A stretch of DNA of 64,000 nt from Parietichytrium sp. I65-24A (lineage: Eukaryota > Sar > Bigyra > Thraustochytrida > Thraustochytriidae). The translations under genes and the position numbers were made by a program. The stretch is taken from assembly GCA_012862575.1 (NCBI GenBank), contig BLSF01000002.1:682001-746000 (forward strand). The letters run 5' to 3'. This document shows positions 41,875-55,300 of this stretch, piece by piece. How positions within the stretch are numbered: position 1 is the first letter of the stretch; each line of letters opens with the position of its first letter. Under the pieces are notes generated by a model, which saw nothing but the letters and a program-made list of their open reading frames with translations, ran no database searches and was not told the origin of the DNA.

Positions 41875-43981
41875 ATGGGCGAACCTCGCAGCGTGCGTCT
41901 GTCCCAGGACGAGCTCGAGCGCACGTCCTACTTTCACCAGGAACTAAGCTCGCAGCTAGCGGTGGAGGATGACTGGGACCTGAGCGACTCAGACTTGCCC
42001 GAAGATGAGGACCGCACGTTGCTGAGCGAGGGGCCGAAGAGCGCTCGACCGGCGGCGGCAGGGGGCGTGAAGGAAAAGGAGGAGGAAGAGGACATTAGCG
42101 CGAGGGTCGTCGCCGAAGGAAGAGCCCTGGTGAGAAGGCTGCACGCGGAAACGGAAGCAAGGACTAAGAGAAGGAGAACCGCGGATTGGAAGAATAGCAC
42201 CGGGAGCCCTCCTAACCTGCTGACGTTTGATGAGGAGCTCTTGAACGCGCAGTCCAGCCGCGAAGAGTCTCAACAGAGCCGCGATTATAGCACCGAGCGA
42301 GCCGGAGGAGAAGGTCGAACAAGCGGCTCCGCTGACAGGTGGACCATCCAGAGACTCGAAGATGGAAAGCACGGCGACCAGCTAAATGTAATTTGTGTCG
42401 TGATTGATTGGAATAGGAATACTTATATGAGCTCGCTGCTTGTGTCTGATATGTCGCTGGGGTACTTTCCCGTGGTTTGCACTTCGTCCGCGGCGCAATG
42501 GGCAAAGACTAACGCTAGTCCAGGGACGATTGTGCTCTTCGCTAACATGGTCTTCCGCAAGGACGAGCGATCTAACTTGCGGGGATATGTATCGGAGCCT
42601 AGGAATTGCATCGTGCTTCAAAAGCCTGGAGAAGCCACGATTGATGAGGCAAACTCAGCAAAACTTTCCAAGGTAAGATTACCGTCACCCATTGGTTCCT
42701 TTTTTCACCCACGCGGAGGTTGCGAACCTAAATTAATTTCGTTGCGTTACTGATCGATTCTCTGTCAACCAGGTAGCAAATGCGTATGCTCAAGAAATAC
42801 TTATGCAGCTTCCAAAAGTGATCGAGTGGGTTGAGGACATTTACAAGGAAGTGCTCGCTAGAACCCGGCCGAGTATGCCAGCCCGCCCTCCGAAGTATGA
42901 TCCCACGAAGACCTACAAATTGGAGGAGGTGTTGCAGCCGCAATATCTGCACGGGATAGTCAACGTGCAAGGATCCATTGAGAGTGTCAGGCTCACCAAG
43001 ACCAAGACTTTGCAATTTCTGACAATTACGTTGTGCGATGGTGACCACCTGGGTAAGTAGTTGCATTGGCTGAAATTGTGCTTGCTCGCTCAGAACCCTG
43101 ACGTCCAGATAACCAGTGCAGGTGACATGAAGCTTTGGAACTTGCTTGCCCAAGAGCGAAACAGAGATTACTTGAATAGCATGCGGGAAGCACATGAAAT
43201 CGTTCGAATCTCGTATTGCCGTGTCGTACTGGACTATTACTTGGGACAATATGTTCTGTGCAGCACGGAGCAGACACAAATTGTTCCTCACAGGCCCAAA
43301 AAGGAGAAAAAAACGTCGGATCTGGACATTAACGGAATCAATGAAATCATCGAGAATGGGTCCGAGAGGTTCTCGTGCCTGAGCCATTTCCTTTTGAACA
43401 CAACCTTTACGGAAGGAATCGTTCGTGTTCCGGCTCGCATTGTGGACATTCGACCTAGTTTACGCGCTCAGCTGTGTTGCTCAAAGTGCCATAAAGCTGC
43501 TCAACTCCAGAATGGTGAAGCGCGTTGCGAATCGAACTGCGTTCCAAGCTCGCCACTCTTACCTGATTCCGATGTTTCCCACCTCTGCCAGAAAGGAGGC
43601 GTAAATGGAGCCCGCCGAACAGGAGAGATTCTGGCAAGCGTCTGTGAAGCAATCAGGGAAGGCGAATTTGCTCGTGCACCTCCATGTGCGGGGTTCGAGT
43701 ACAGGGTTCCTGACGTCGCCGTGATAATTTCAGACTCTCGATTTGCGGAGGACAGCCTCGCTATCAACGTTCCGAACTGCAAACTAGCGGAAATAACCTT
43801 CAGCCTACCAGTCGATGCGTTACGGCATGAAGCATTAGCTAGTGATATCAAGTCGCTGTTCACAGACCCGCGAAACGAACCGTTTTTATTCGTTTTCGAG
43901 TGCAAACGAGAGCTGGACGAAAATGGTTACCCCACAGCGGAAGGAACCTTGACAAGCTTAATCGCGATTGAATTCAAGTAA
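41875..43981 (+). CDS. RPA1/MEIOB-like OB-fold protein with zinc ribbon, three exons
   Basis: Exons 41875-42672, 42773-43052 and 43122-43981 total 645 aa. Introns are 100 bp (phase 0) and 69 bp (phase 1). The frame fits at both junctions (LSK|VANAYAQ and HLG|DMKLW). The plan recalls RPA large subunit and the meiotic ssDNA-binding protein MEIOB: a disordered acidic start; an OB-like segment (WTIQRLEDG, LNVICVVIDW, SSLLVSDMS, GTIVLFANMVFR, CIVLQKPGE); a second (YLHGIVNVQGSIESV, LQFLTITLCDGD, VRISYCRVVLDYYLGQYVL); and a C-terminal region (VRVPARIVDIRP, then a C-x2-C...C-x3-C cluster at CCSKCH...CESNC, and AEITFSLPVDALRHEAL). The protein probably binds single-stranded DNA in recombination or repair. 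The ATG choice is uncertain because the frame is open upstream to 41773. Confidence 0.7.
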
Positions 43982-44184
43982 AATATAACAAATTGTTAAG
44001 ATTCAGAGGATTCGGATCGTTCACCATGGTGAAGGTGGGGTACGAGAAGATATGACATGAAGCAAATTTAGGATTCTCTAGTTATTCAATTATCAGCTTT
44101 GAAAACGAAAAAAGTTCTAACACTAACGAGGGCTCTACTTATTCGACGAAGTAGAGAATAGAGAATACACGGTACACGGTATAT
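43982..44184. other. Convergent 3' gap
   Basis: About 200 bp of AT-rich sequence between OB-fold and GNAT-like stop codons. A small repeated AGAATAGAGAATACACGG motif lies near 44155-44180. Confidence 0.45.
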
Positions 44185-44943
44185 TTACACAACAGCACTT
44201 TGCATTTTTGGAAGGGACTCCATTTCCACGGAAACGCTCTCCACTTTAGCTACTGGCCTTTTCTTCATCTTGGACTTGATGTGCAGATTCTTATTGAACA
44301 GATACCAGACGTGGTTGCTGTGCTCCACGCAATAATGATAAGGCTTTCCTTCGAAATCACCCACAAGTTTGCCCTTGCGATTGCGAACAAGGGACTCAGT
44401 GTACAAGCGCTCCATGACGGAGCAGGCCGGCGAAGGAGTGAACTTGAAACCAGAATTGGGCGGGAGTTCAATCTGAGTTCGATGAGCGGCACGAATGACA
44501 GACTGTGCAATCCGCACATCGCGGCGAGAGAGCCAGAACGGCAGCGCCGCATTCGTGCTCGTGCTCAGCATAGCATCCACCCCAATCGCAGACACGATTT
44601 TCACAAGGCCATCAAAAAGTTTGGACCCCCAGCCGCCGCCTTTGCTCAAGGATCCATACCACACGATCTCCACCACCTTGAGACCGAACTTGGGCAGATT
44701 CTTCTGCAAGCACACGCCCACGCTTTGCACCACGCCTTCATCGTCCAGGCAGCACAGCGCCACGAAGCCCTGCGGGTTGGGCTTGTCCACGCTCTCGCGC
44801 GCGAGCGCTGCGCGCATCGACTCCACATTCTCCGGAAAGTAACCCCCCAGAATCTTGAGCGCCTGCTCCGCTTGCTCGCTACCAACTAACAGTCGCACGC
44901 CGTCAACCTGCCCCTCCGTCGACGACGCCACAAATCCATCCAT
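44185..44943 (-). CDS. GNAT-like N-acetyltransferase domain protein
   Basis: Single exon, 252 aa. The central segment resembles the GNAT fold that transfers acetyl groups from acetyl-CoA: FVALCCLDDEGVVQSVGVCL (central strands), then VVEIVWYGSLSKGGGWGSKLFDGL, where GGGWGSKLF takes the place of the acetyl-CoA pyrophosphate loop and helix, then VDAMLSTSTNAALPFWLSRR, typical of the last strand-helix pair. The substrate is unknown. The C-terminal 60 residues are a separate basic part with an HYCVEHSNHVWYLFNKN stretch. The acetyl-CoA motif departs from the textbook Q/R-x-x-G-x-G/A, so enzyme activity is not certain. The upstream region carries CT microsatellites (GA on the sense strand). Confidence 0.65.
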   Translation of the reverse strand: MDGFVASSTEGQVDGVRLLVGSEQAEQALKILGGYFPENVESMRAALARESVDKPNPQGFVALCCLDDEGVVQSVGVCLQKNLPKFGLKVVEIVWYGSLSKGGGWGSKLFDGLVKIVSAIGVDAMLSTSTNAALPFWLSRRDVRIAQSVIRAAHRTQIELPPNSGFKFTPSPACSVMERLYTESLVRNRKGKLVGDFEGKPYHYCVEHSNHVWYLFNKNLHIKSKMKKRPVAKVESVSVEMESLPKMQSAVV

Positions 44944-47900
44944 TTCTCTTGACCAAATCGAATCTGCCTACTCGGCACTCGAGTACTCAGTGCTCACTTC
45001 TCAGTCCTCAGTCCTCAGTATCGCTTGCTCCAATACGCCACTAAGTTTACACCTTTGCAATTTGCCGAGCTGCAAACCTTTTTCCTCTCTTCTCTCTTTC
45101 TCTCTTTCTCTCTTTCTCCGCTCTTTGTGGTCTTTGTGGGACTGCTCTCTCTCTCTCTCTCTCTCTGTTCTCTTTGTCTTTGTTTCCGTGGTTCGGTGTG
45201 CGAGAAAATGTGGGGCATTCAATGAGGGTGCGGCGGTCGTTATCGTTTACGGTAGGCGGAGCTGTTGTGGCAGGAGGTACGGTGGAGGATACCGTAATCG
45301 CTTAGACGAGCGTTAGGAAAGCTGCCGAAACTCGTGAAACTTCGGAAATTCAAACGACCGACTACTGCCAGCGTAGGTGTGACTACCGAAGCCCACAGGC
45401 TCTGCACTGCTACACTCCCCCGCTAACAGGCACTACGTGAGCATTAGCGCGTTCCATAGGACACTCTGTACCAGCGGGGGAGTTGGGCTGAACCTCTCTC
45501 TCTCTCCAGTGCTTTCGCCAGTAGCGGTGACTGATCCTACCTATGCCTAACGATAGGACTCTTGGTTCGGTCCAGGGCGAAAGGAAAGGAAGGGGGGGTG
45601 TTGCGCGTGTTGGAACCGACACAAAGGATTCACTCTAAAACAAAACTCCCTCAATTTAGTTCTTTTTAGATTTTCACTGGCACTGTGTCTGGTTTTACGT
45701 AAATGACTTGCTCGGTCTTTCGAAACGGTTGAACAACTGGAACGTTCGTTGTGCGTGAGCTAAGTGTTGCAGTTGCTCAAGCAAAGCATAGCAAAGCGTA
45801 CTGTTGGTGCTGATTGTGATTCCAAGTCGGCTTGCACAGTGCATCTAAATTATTTCACATTTTAGGACCCGTTGCCATTCGCTCACCCCGGTTGGGCCAA
45901 GACGTCGCTCGCCTCGGAATTTTACTGTGGCAAGCTACACGCAACAACAAAAGCTTCGGTTCATGGGTTTGACCGGCCCAAGTCATTTGGGTTCGGTCGC
46001 TGAGGGCTGGTACACGTATCAGTTGGACTTACTCCAACGCACAAATTGCGAGCAGGTTCGATAACGAAGTGGTAACATTTGACCGTTGGACTGGTCTTTC
46101 GCTGGCACACAGATTACAGTGTTTGTGAAGGCACTACCCTTTGGTGAGGACGAGCGAAAAAGCTATTTGCTTGGGCTCTGGCTTGTGGGAGTGACAGCTT
46201 GAGCTAGGGATGTCTTTCAAAACTTGGATTCCCAAATTTCTAGAATAGAATTTAGATTGGCTCTCTGCAATCCCAGGTTTCCTGAACCATTCCTTGGTTC
46301 GTATGATTACAATTCTACTGCTCGATACGTGATGTAACGCGTGATTCTTTTGTTGTTCGTATATACTGTAACGTATGTGCTTTATGCCCTGTTGACTCCG
46401 AGTCAATTGGCATTGACTCAAGGATTGTGACAAGCCCGCTCTTTCTGCCAAGACGATGACGTTGTATTGAGCGCTACAGGTTGTGAAAACAGGATCGAAC
46501 GAACGTTGTGACTGGAGATCTCATTTTCAAGTCGCCCACCACACCATAAGTCCTCAAAAAACGGAGCCATCTGGAGACGCGCAAAAAAAGAGGAGAGAAC
46601 AAATCCCTTGACGTAATGTGATTCATTTGTTCATCGTTTGGCACACAACATGTCATAACACCATTCAATTCACTGACAAGGAAACTACTCATACGTATCG
46701 CGTTTGAGACTCGAAGAAGATCACTCCCTTTTATTTTTCCAAGGCCGTAAACACTTTGGCTGCTTCAAGTTTCAAGAGGGAGCAACGGCCGCAGCTAGAT
46801 GCTTGGGCGACTGTCTGTTGAGGCAACAACGGCTACGGAAACGTCGGTCCTTGGAATCTAATTATCGTTGACAGGGACTGTGAAGAAATACCTCCGGCGT
46901 AGCTTTCAATCAGGCAGAAAATAATTACCGGGGCTGCATCTCGTAACCTGTGCGGGACACAGTATTACTCAGAAGTGAGGTGTGCTGTTGGTGAACACTT
47001 CAGTGGGGGTGACTCGATGCTTTGCGGTTCAACACAACAGTGACAGAACGTGCAAGAACCATACAGACGCCTTGAGGCACGTTGCCTGTGCGCATCAGTC
47101 TCGTTCGTGGCGGCAGTCTAAACGTACTTCGGATTCTGCAAATGTGATGAGCCATCGCTCAGTGCTTCCACTTTGGACAGAGAACAGTCCAGTGCCTTTG
47201 CACCTGCGAGCCATGCGTCATCCATCGTCGTGGATTAATAGGCGAAGCATGCGAGAGGCAGTTCCAAAAAGCTAGATCTCTACGTTTCGGATGACAGTAT
47301 GCGGCAAGTACTGAACCTTGAAAATTACTCACTTCGACGTAATCCCGGTCATCGCCTAACCAATTCCACTTTATGCTCTGCGTAAACCACCCCCCTTTTG
47401 GTACTTTGGAGACTCAAGTGCGAAGAAAACTTGGTGGTTAGCGATGGAAGGAGGAGAATGTAATTCGAGACCACGTGGTGTTTCTACTTCGAAAGCAAGA
47501 CGAAAGCTTTCGAATTTGAGGACAAGTCCGCTTCAAAGTAGACTCGCACTTGAACGCTGATACTCTGGAACTCCTGAGCCGGGACTCACAGCCAGCATGA
47601 GGCTACCGAAAGGGATTGAAATCATCCGAGCAGAAGAAGTGTCACTTTCAGATTATTCAGTCGCTCAGTAGTGTTTCGCGAGCAGAATCGGGTCGCGTTT
47701 GAACGTGAAACAGATTCAACAACGTCCAGGCACCCCGACCAATACCCCCAGCCACGCTCGCTCTGGACACCATCGACTGTGAGCACGGATGTTTTAAAAT
47801 TTAAAAAAAGAAGACCTGTTGCACTCATAGCCACTCGAATGCACAGAGAACCACATTAGGCAACTTTGAATTACTATTCATGTTTTACCCGACTGAAGCG

Positions 47901-49309
47901 CACTCGTCTTCGGTGATCGTTTTCGTGCTCGAGGGTTGTACGCAGCATATTCGTTGCGCTTGCTGCTCCGTCGTTGGCGAGCCACGAAAGCTTTCTCGGT
48001 CCATTCTCTCTTTTTCTAATAGTCAAAATCGTTTCCGCACGCTGTTTGTTTAACAATGGCGCATGCACCACTCAATACAATCTGTAGAGTATTACTAGTA
48101 TTATTAGGTACTACTTGCTGCTCTAGCTAGATTTACTAGCTGCCGCTACTACTGGTATGGATAGATAGCTTGCTACCAGAGAGTAAAGTGGACCAAGCGA
48201 GTCAAGTGATCGGAAACTTCGTTTTCAAAGAGATGAGATGGACTAATGATATGATTAACAATGTTCCGTTCTGTTAATGTATGGCAGTGGATAGAGATGG
48301 ATAGACTGTGAGTAATACCAGCACGATACGTCGTCACACACCGGCGACCATTCAGTCTTTCGCTCAGAGGCTCGCTACGTCCCTGGCTTTTATAATTTAA
48401 AATTGAGAATTCAGAATTCACAAATTCTTCGAAACCAGTACTGAGAACTGATTCCATGCTCTCAAAACTGCAAGGTACCAAGACAGATGCTCGCTCACAT
48501 GCAAATTCAATTCGACCGTGAATCTGAAATAATTAATCCGGTATGCACTCTAGTCCCAGTACTCACCTCTGTGCGCTGGTAGAGTAGTATAGAGCACTGA
48601 TCGTGAGTGCATCTTTTGCGGAAACGCGGAGAAGTAAATTGTCTCGCACTCAAATCCAAACCCTTCTAGCACGGCGTTAAAACGAACCTCCAATACTCGT
48701 CGACCCCTTTCAGGTTTCTTCTTTGATTGGAGGTGTGCACGCTAAGCCGAGTGAGCAAGGACAAAACAAAAAATTCGCACGGAAGTCAACATACATGCAA
48801 TCCATGCTGCACATGCGAATCGACGACTCACGAGCCACGAGAGTGGTGTTCCTTTCTCTGTCTGTTTCTGTTTCTCTTTAATTGCACACGATGAATCATG
48901 GCTGTCGAGAAATGCGAAGAAAGACTCCGCGGCGTCCGCGAGAAGCATGAAAGTAGACTGCCCGATAACACAATGGAAATTGAGAGAATATTGAGTGGCG
49001 CTCGCTTCAATGGTGCGTTCTCGTACTGACACAACTAGCGCAACTCTTGACGTAAAACTCTGACACTCTGCCAGTGGCAAGAGTGCGAAACCTGAGTCGA
49101 ACACTCTTCAGTTCACAAATGCCATGAGAAGCACGAACACCGGCTGCCAAACCATATCGTCTGAAAGTTGAGTACGTGGGCTCGCTTTGGAAGCTCACAC
49201 TTGGCAGGCTCCATCTAGAAAGCTTGGGGGACCGACCGCAGCTGACGGACGAGCGGAGCTACAGACGAGAGAGACACAACATACGGACGGGCGCGCGAAT
49301 TTCTACACG
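44944..49309. other. 4.3 kb gene-free region upstream of the secreted protein
   Basis: This is the longest stretch without a gene in the window. Near the GNAT-like start it has CT microsatellites (45086-45170). Further on are CTAG/TAG-rich patches (about 48085-48180) and a TCTGAATTC pair on the minus strand (48406-48420). Short open frames are random in composition. I found no tRNA, rRNA, transposase, reverse transcriptase or long terminal repeat. Unrecognised noncoding RNA or enhancer sequence cannot be excluded. Confidence 0.45.
45086..45170 (-). promoter_or_regulatory. CT/GA tract upstream of GNAT-like gene
   Basis: Two CT-rich runs (CTCTTTCTCT units, then CT dinucleotides) are GA on the GNAT-like sense strand, 140-230 bp before its start. 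Confidence 0.5.
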
Positions 49310-52300
49310 ATGAAGAACACACTGCTCCATATCCTTTCGCTGGCCTCCTTGCTTCACGCCACGGCGGCCGCTGAAGCGGATTGCACTTTTGGGAGCGAAT
49401 GGGCCGAGAATGCAGATCCCGCGATATGCTCACTCAGCCCCTTTCCGGCTGGCGCGAATATTTGCGCGAAGATGACTATTGCCAGAGCCAGAGATCTCTG
49501 CGAGACATACGGCGCTCGACTGTGTACACGGCAGGAGCTCTTGAATAGAGCTGGCACAGACACTTCGAAGCACAAGTGCGGTCTTGACGCGGCCTTCGTG
49601 TGGAGTGACAACATCTGTAAGAAAGGCAAATACAACGTGTATCGTTCGGACCGCAAGAAAAGTGCTAGGTGCTATAACACGAAAAAGAAGGCTGCAGTGC
49701 GATGTTGCAGGGAAGTGGCCTCCAAAGTCACGCTTACAGTCACAATACACGTCGACAGCCAGATTTCTGACTCTGACCTCCAAGACAAGCTTGCGGATGC
49801 ATTCTTTGCAAATGCCGGCAGCGAGCCACAAGAGGTGAACATCCTTGGTCGCGACGGCGACGTAGCCACTGTACAGTTTGTCTCGGACGACTCCGCCAAA
49901 GTACAGGCCAACGAGATACAAGACTATTTTGGCACGGTGAGCGTGTCTGGCATAGAGAGCTCAAGCGTGCAGGTGGCAATTTGCTCTCCGCTGTTAGAAG
50001 GCGGAAACACTGATGCATGTGACGTGGACAAGTCATGTACTTCTGGTCCAGACCCGAATGCTCCAGAGGAGTGCGAGCAGATTTTCGACCTGTGCAAATG
50101 CGACTCGACCTCTGGGGTGGGAACGCCGTCGTGCAGCGGCGCTGACTTGCAGGTACCAATCTTTCAGACACAATCTGATCCGAATTCATTCACTGTCTCG
50201 TTCAAACAAGGAGACCAGGTTCAGACCGTACAGTCGAGCTTCTCGTTCTGGAACATCATCGAAAATGGGTGTGCCTCAAGCAGCCAATACATCTCCACCT
50301 GCCTGATGGACCAGACATGCGAGTCCCACGATGCCCGCCTCTCTCAAGCCGAAAACGGCGACGTCACAGTCACATTTCCAGCCTTTGCAGAGCCAATTGT
50401 GCTGGATAGTGTGACCGGCCAGCTTTCGACGACGTCTGGGTTGTTCATGGTGAACGAATTTGCGACAAGCAGTGATACAGTGTCCAGCTTTCCGTGGACG
50501 AGTCGCTCAGTGGGTGTCTCTGCAGTAACCTCAGATTCGTCGCTATCTGCAACCGGATCTTTTTCTATCAGCTCCTGCAGCGCAGTGTCAGGCCGAACAG
50601 CTACTCAATCATCGGACGCCACAGCAGAGAGCGGCGCCGTGTCGGCAGGAAAGGGAGACGACGGGGTCGCTCAGTTCAGCTTTCGCATCCCATCAGAGAC
50701 ACTCACAAACAATGACGAGGGCTGCAACCAATACACGGTGTCGACCAGTGGTGAATTTCGCGACGCAGGGTCAAGCTCTGCAGTGAGACACTCAAGCGTC
50801 ACAGCTGTGCTCAGTACTGCATCAGTACCTGAGCTGGGCTTGAGCGGGAGTGAAGGGACGATGGACGTCTCAGCCTCTCATGATGTGCAAGACCAGACGA
50901 GGTCCGCAAAGCTTGATTTCACGTCTTACACCACTGCTTCATCAACGCCCGTAGTGCTGTCGCTGGTAGCCGGAGACGAGAACGAGGAAGCTGGGATGGA
51001 GAGCATTTTGTGCTCGACCACCTATCAGTTTATTCAGAGCAACGGCGCAGCTGCACCGAAATCGAAGGCGGCATCCGCGTATGACGGGCGATTCTTGACG
51101 CGAGACGGGCGCTTGGAGTTGTATACGTCTCCACTCGAGAGGAGGTGTGAGTTCACGTTTCCAAGTGGAACAAAGCACGAGATCTCGAGCTCCTCCGCTG
51201 GAATCCAAGCAGACATTAGTATGGAGACCACGTCAGAGGCTGATGATGCCAGACGGCTTTTGTGGGGTCGAGGGCGAGCTCTGGACACTCGAACCAAGCT
51301 TACAAAGGCAAAAATGCAACTGGTCTCCAAGACTGTTCCTTCCGTTGACTCGCAAGACTCCAGATTCATCGTTACCGACACAGACGGGAACCTCACCGTA
51401 GAGATCCCTTTGCAGACGCAAGTCCGCTCAGCGGAGATAGCGATCACGCCTTCTGGTGAGTATGGCGAGCCGGAGAATCCTGTCACAAGTACCATGTCAT
51501 ACTCTATCACGGATAGCAAAGGCAAGTCAAGTGGGTCTGACACCAACGTTGGTGGGTTCTTTCGTGTGCAGACATTCGGCACTGGAGAGGTGGCAAGCGC
51601 TCTCCAGGTCCCAGAGCAAGAAGTCGCGTTCCATGCAGGAAAAGCAATCAATGTACAGTACAGCATATCGCTTGAGACAGAGCTCACCGACCAAGCCGCT
51701 TTGAAAGAAACGCTGGCGAGCGGATCGTGCGCTGCATCGAATGTGGATGCGACGTTGTGGAAAGGGCAGAATGGAGATATGGAGCACTTCAAAGTGACGC
51801 ACGGACCGGCAAACACGTACTCTTCAGTGCGCAATTCATTCGTGGCCGGCGCCAACGACATCGCGATCACGGCAGAGTTTACAGACACATCTGACACCGA
51901 CTCCAGGAGATTGATTTCCGATCCGACGGGAAGAAGACTGGCGCTCTCTACGAGAACTAAGAGCACGAGCAAATCTTCTTACACATCGTCAGGAAGAAAG
52001 TCCATTAGCGGGTTGAGGCGGCAACTCACGGAGACGGCCACGCAAACGGAGGGCAATTCGAGGAGATTATTATCTGGACGTGGGCTCGATGCGGATATGG
52101 ACGTGTCTGACTACCACTTTGGCATTGTGGAGATGACTCACACTCAGAGTGCAAGTGGAGAGTGGGACATTGTCACTCGAACAACACTCCCTGGCGCAAG
52201 CATCGAGCCTGATGTAGATGTTGGTTCCGACCTTCTTGACATTGATATAGACATTGAAATGGAATTGGAGGCGTATACAGAGGGCAGCTCAGCGCGTCGT

Positions 52301-55300
52301 CTAATTGGCACAGCTTCCGCATTTCAGAGACACTTGGCGACGCGGCAACTCCGGCGAAAGGCTTCAGCAAAAACGAAGTACACCTCCAAAGGTATCAAAT
52401 CGCCGGTTGGGCTTCGAAGGCGACTCTCTGGAGTGGATGTGTTCAATGCTTCATCTTCAATCACAATGGCGGGTGATGAGCATTTGGTGACAGTGAACAC
52501 CCCGTTGTTTGCCGGATCTGACAGTATCGCAACGGACGTGCGTGTTAACTCGGCTGCAACGGAAAATGGAAAGGACGATGAGACGGTCTTCGTATCTGGC
52601 TCGACTACGTACAACGTCTCTTCGCCGTACGGAGACACACCTGACTTTTTCAGCAACGATGCTGCTGATGGAGCATTTCAGATCTCCCAAGACTCTACAA
52701 CCCTCGAGTCATTTCAAACGATGACCTTCATACCATCACTGGACCACGACCTCGCTAGCGACACTGTGTCAGTCATGCTCAAGAATGACCTGTCGATAAC
52801 CAATGCTGTGAGCGACTTTCACACCAAGGTCTCCACGGATATGGGATACAAAGCGTCCGGGGACTCTGCGCAGTCCACGGTCCTGAGACGTAGTCTTGCC
52901 TCTACAGGCGCGGCCAACGATTTGCCCGACAGTCGCGTGCTGTTGTCCAGAGCGCAGACATTCGAGAGCAGAATATCGCTTGGCGCAGACGGAAACGATA
53001 TCTCTGGAACAGCTTATGTCTCCAGACAGACCCTCAAATGCACATCTGATGGCGGACTCGACAGTGGCAAGTCGTGCGCATTTGGAAGCGGTGGAAACCC
53101 AACGTCTTGCATCAAATTCTCTGATTGGACGCCGTATCGGGCTGGGTCGGCCGCACAGCCGGAACTGCCCAACACAGACTTGTCATCATGGTGCCCAACG
53201 GCGTCGAAGTATTCGAACAAAGACAAAAAGGTCAGGAGCAGGTGGGGATACTGCAACTGCTCTCCCAGCAGTTCTGCACGGCGTATGCGACTGCTCGATG
53301 CTGTTGACTCGGATCCCATGCAGCAGTTTAGTATTGTGGTGAACGGAGCATACACCGCGCCGTCGAGGCGGAGGCTTGAGAGTGTGCAGCACAGGCCAAG
53401 GCTGCTGACAGACACCGATGCTTTGGCGTCCGGCTTCTTCACGGTGTATGGGTCTCAGGCGGACTCTTCTGTCGGAGTGCAACTGGATGTCCCTGAAACG
53501 TATTCCTCAAATCTGTATGAAGCTGGCGAGCAGATGAAGACAAACATTGCGCTCGATATTTGCTCATCCGACGAGAATGGCGACTGTACTGCAAACATTG
53601 GGTCGGTGGAGTCGTCTTTCGAAGGCGCTTTGAACCCTGCTGCCACATCAAGACGACTGAGGTTGGTTGAGTATGGTAGCGGACCGCGGTCGCTGGCGAA
53701 CGAGCTGGATGCTGTGGACGGACGCAGCTATGGCACTTGGCTTCAGATCGACGGTTCCAGCATGAGTGCCATAGAGGTGACCGGGCCGCTTCCGGGGGAG
53801 AGCAGTGACTCGAAGCTGAATGCCACGGCAACCATTTTCGGCGAGGCAACAACGGTGACGGGAACGTTTGTGCAGGGAAGCTCGTCATTGACAGGAACGG
53901 TGAAGGTGAGCGCAGACAGTAGCGCAGTATCCACGAACGCGTCGATCGTGTACGAGGACTTTGGCTCTGCGTCAGCTGGAATGGACTTGTCGTTTGGTGT
54001 CTCGGCTCAGGCTGACGACGGCACCGTGACCAGTGGAAGCGCCAACATAGTGCGAACGGACGCCGTGGTGGAGTCAGACGAACTCGATTTGTTTGTAGAG
54101 AATGGCACCGTGAGCTTGGAGCTAGAGCTTCTGGACGAAGGAGAAGATGCGGAGATCGAGCTGACTGGAAGCGCTAATGTGGACGGAGAGATCAAAGCCT
54201 TCAGCTTGACCACGTCGTTTTCCAGCGTCAGCAGCAGCGGAGGCGAGGAGGATGATCGCGGACTAGTAAGCGTGTCCGCATCTGGCGAGGCAAAGGTGGT
54301 TGTCCCTGTCCGTGCTGGCTCGACCACAGACGTTGTGCTCCAGACCACAGTCTCTGGACAGGCGACGCAGACCTTCACGACTCAGGTGAAGGGTGAGATT
54401 GGTGGAGTCTCGCAACCGGTTTTCGCGACCGTCACGACGGTTCCAGGAGAGCAGCCGGTGGTGACTACGGTTGTCCGGCCAACCAAATCTCCAACTAAGG
54501 CGCCGACAAGGGCACCGACAAAGACGCCTACGAGTGCGCCTACGCGGGGTCCGACGAAGAGTCCAAGCCGAGCGCCGAGCAAAGCGCCTTCAGCGGCGCC
54601 AACCAAGGCTCCTCTGTTTACACCTCCGGTTGGTCCGAGCAAGGCTCCAAGCGCGGCACCGACGAAGACTCCGACAAGTGCTCCAAGCGCGGCACCGTCG
54701 CAGCCTCCAACAAAGTCCAAGCGCGGCACCGTCGAAGGCTCCAACAAATGCTCCGACATTGACGCCAACCAGCGTGCCGACTGCTGGACCGACAAATGCT
54801 CCAACGGTTGCGCCAAGCGCCTCTCCATCAGTGTCCCCATCAACCTCGCCAACAGCAACCCCGACGTTGGCGCCGACGAGCGCACCTTCGCAGACTCCGA
54901 CGAGTGCACCGTCATCAGCACCAACATCGGTCCCAACAAGTGCACCATCTATGGCGCCATCCGAGGCTCCGACAAGCGCACCCTCATCAGCACCGACATC
55001 GGCACCAACAGGTTCACCTACCCCGTCACTGATACCAACAGCGACCCCGACGACAGCGCCGACGGATGCCCCTTCACAAACACCAACAACAGCACCAACA
55101 AGCGCACCTTCGGTGACACCAACAACGACTCCGACGATGGCACCGACGGATGCACCTTCAGAGACACCAACTACAGCACCAACAACTGCACCTTCAGTGA
55201 CACCAACAACTGCACCTTCAGTGACACCAACAACGAGCCCAACTGCTCCCACAACGGACACCTGTAAGAACCCTTCATGCCTTGAAGAATGCACCTACCC

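Noticed and set aside
44944-49309. Possible mobile element or retroelement in the long gap
   Set aside because: No transposase, reverse transcriptase, integrase motif or matching terminal repeats could be seen.
54590-55294. Long antisense open frame of Gly-Val-Ala repeats
   Set aside because: Produced by the stop-free period of the Pro/Thr linker DNA. Not a separate gene.
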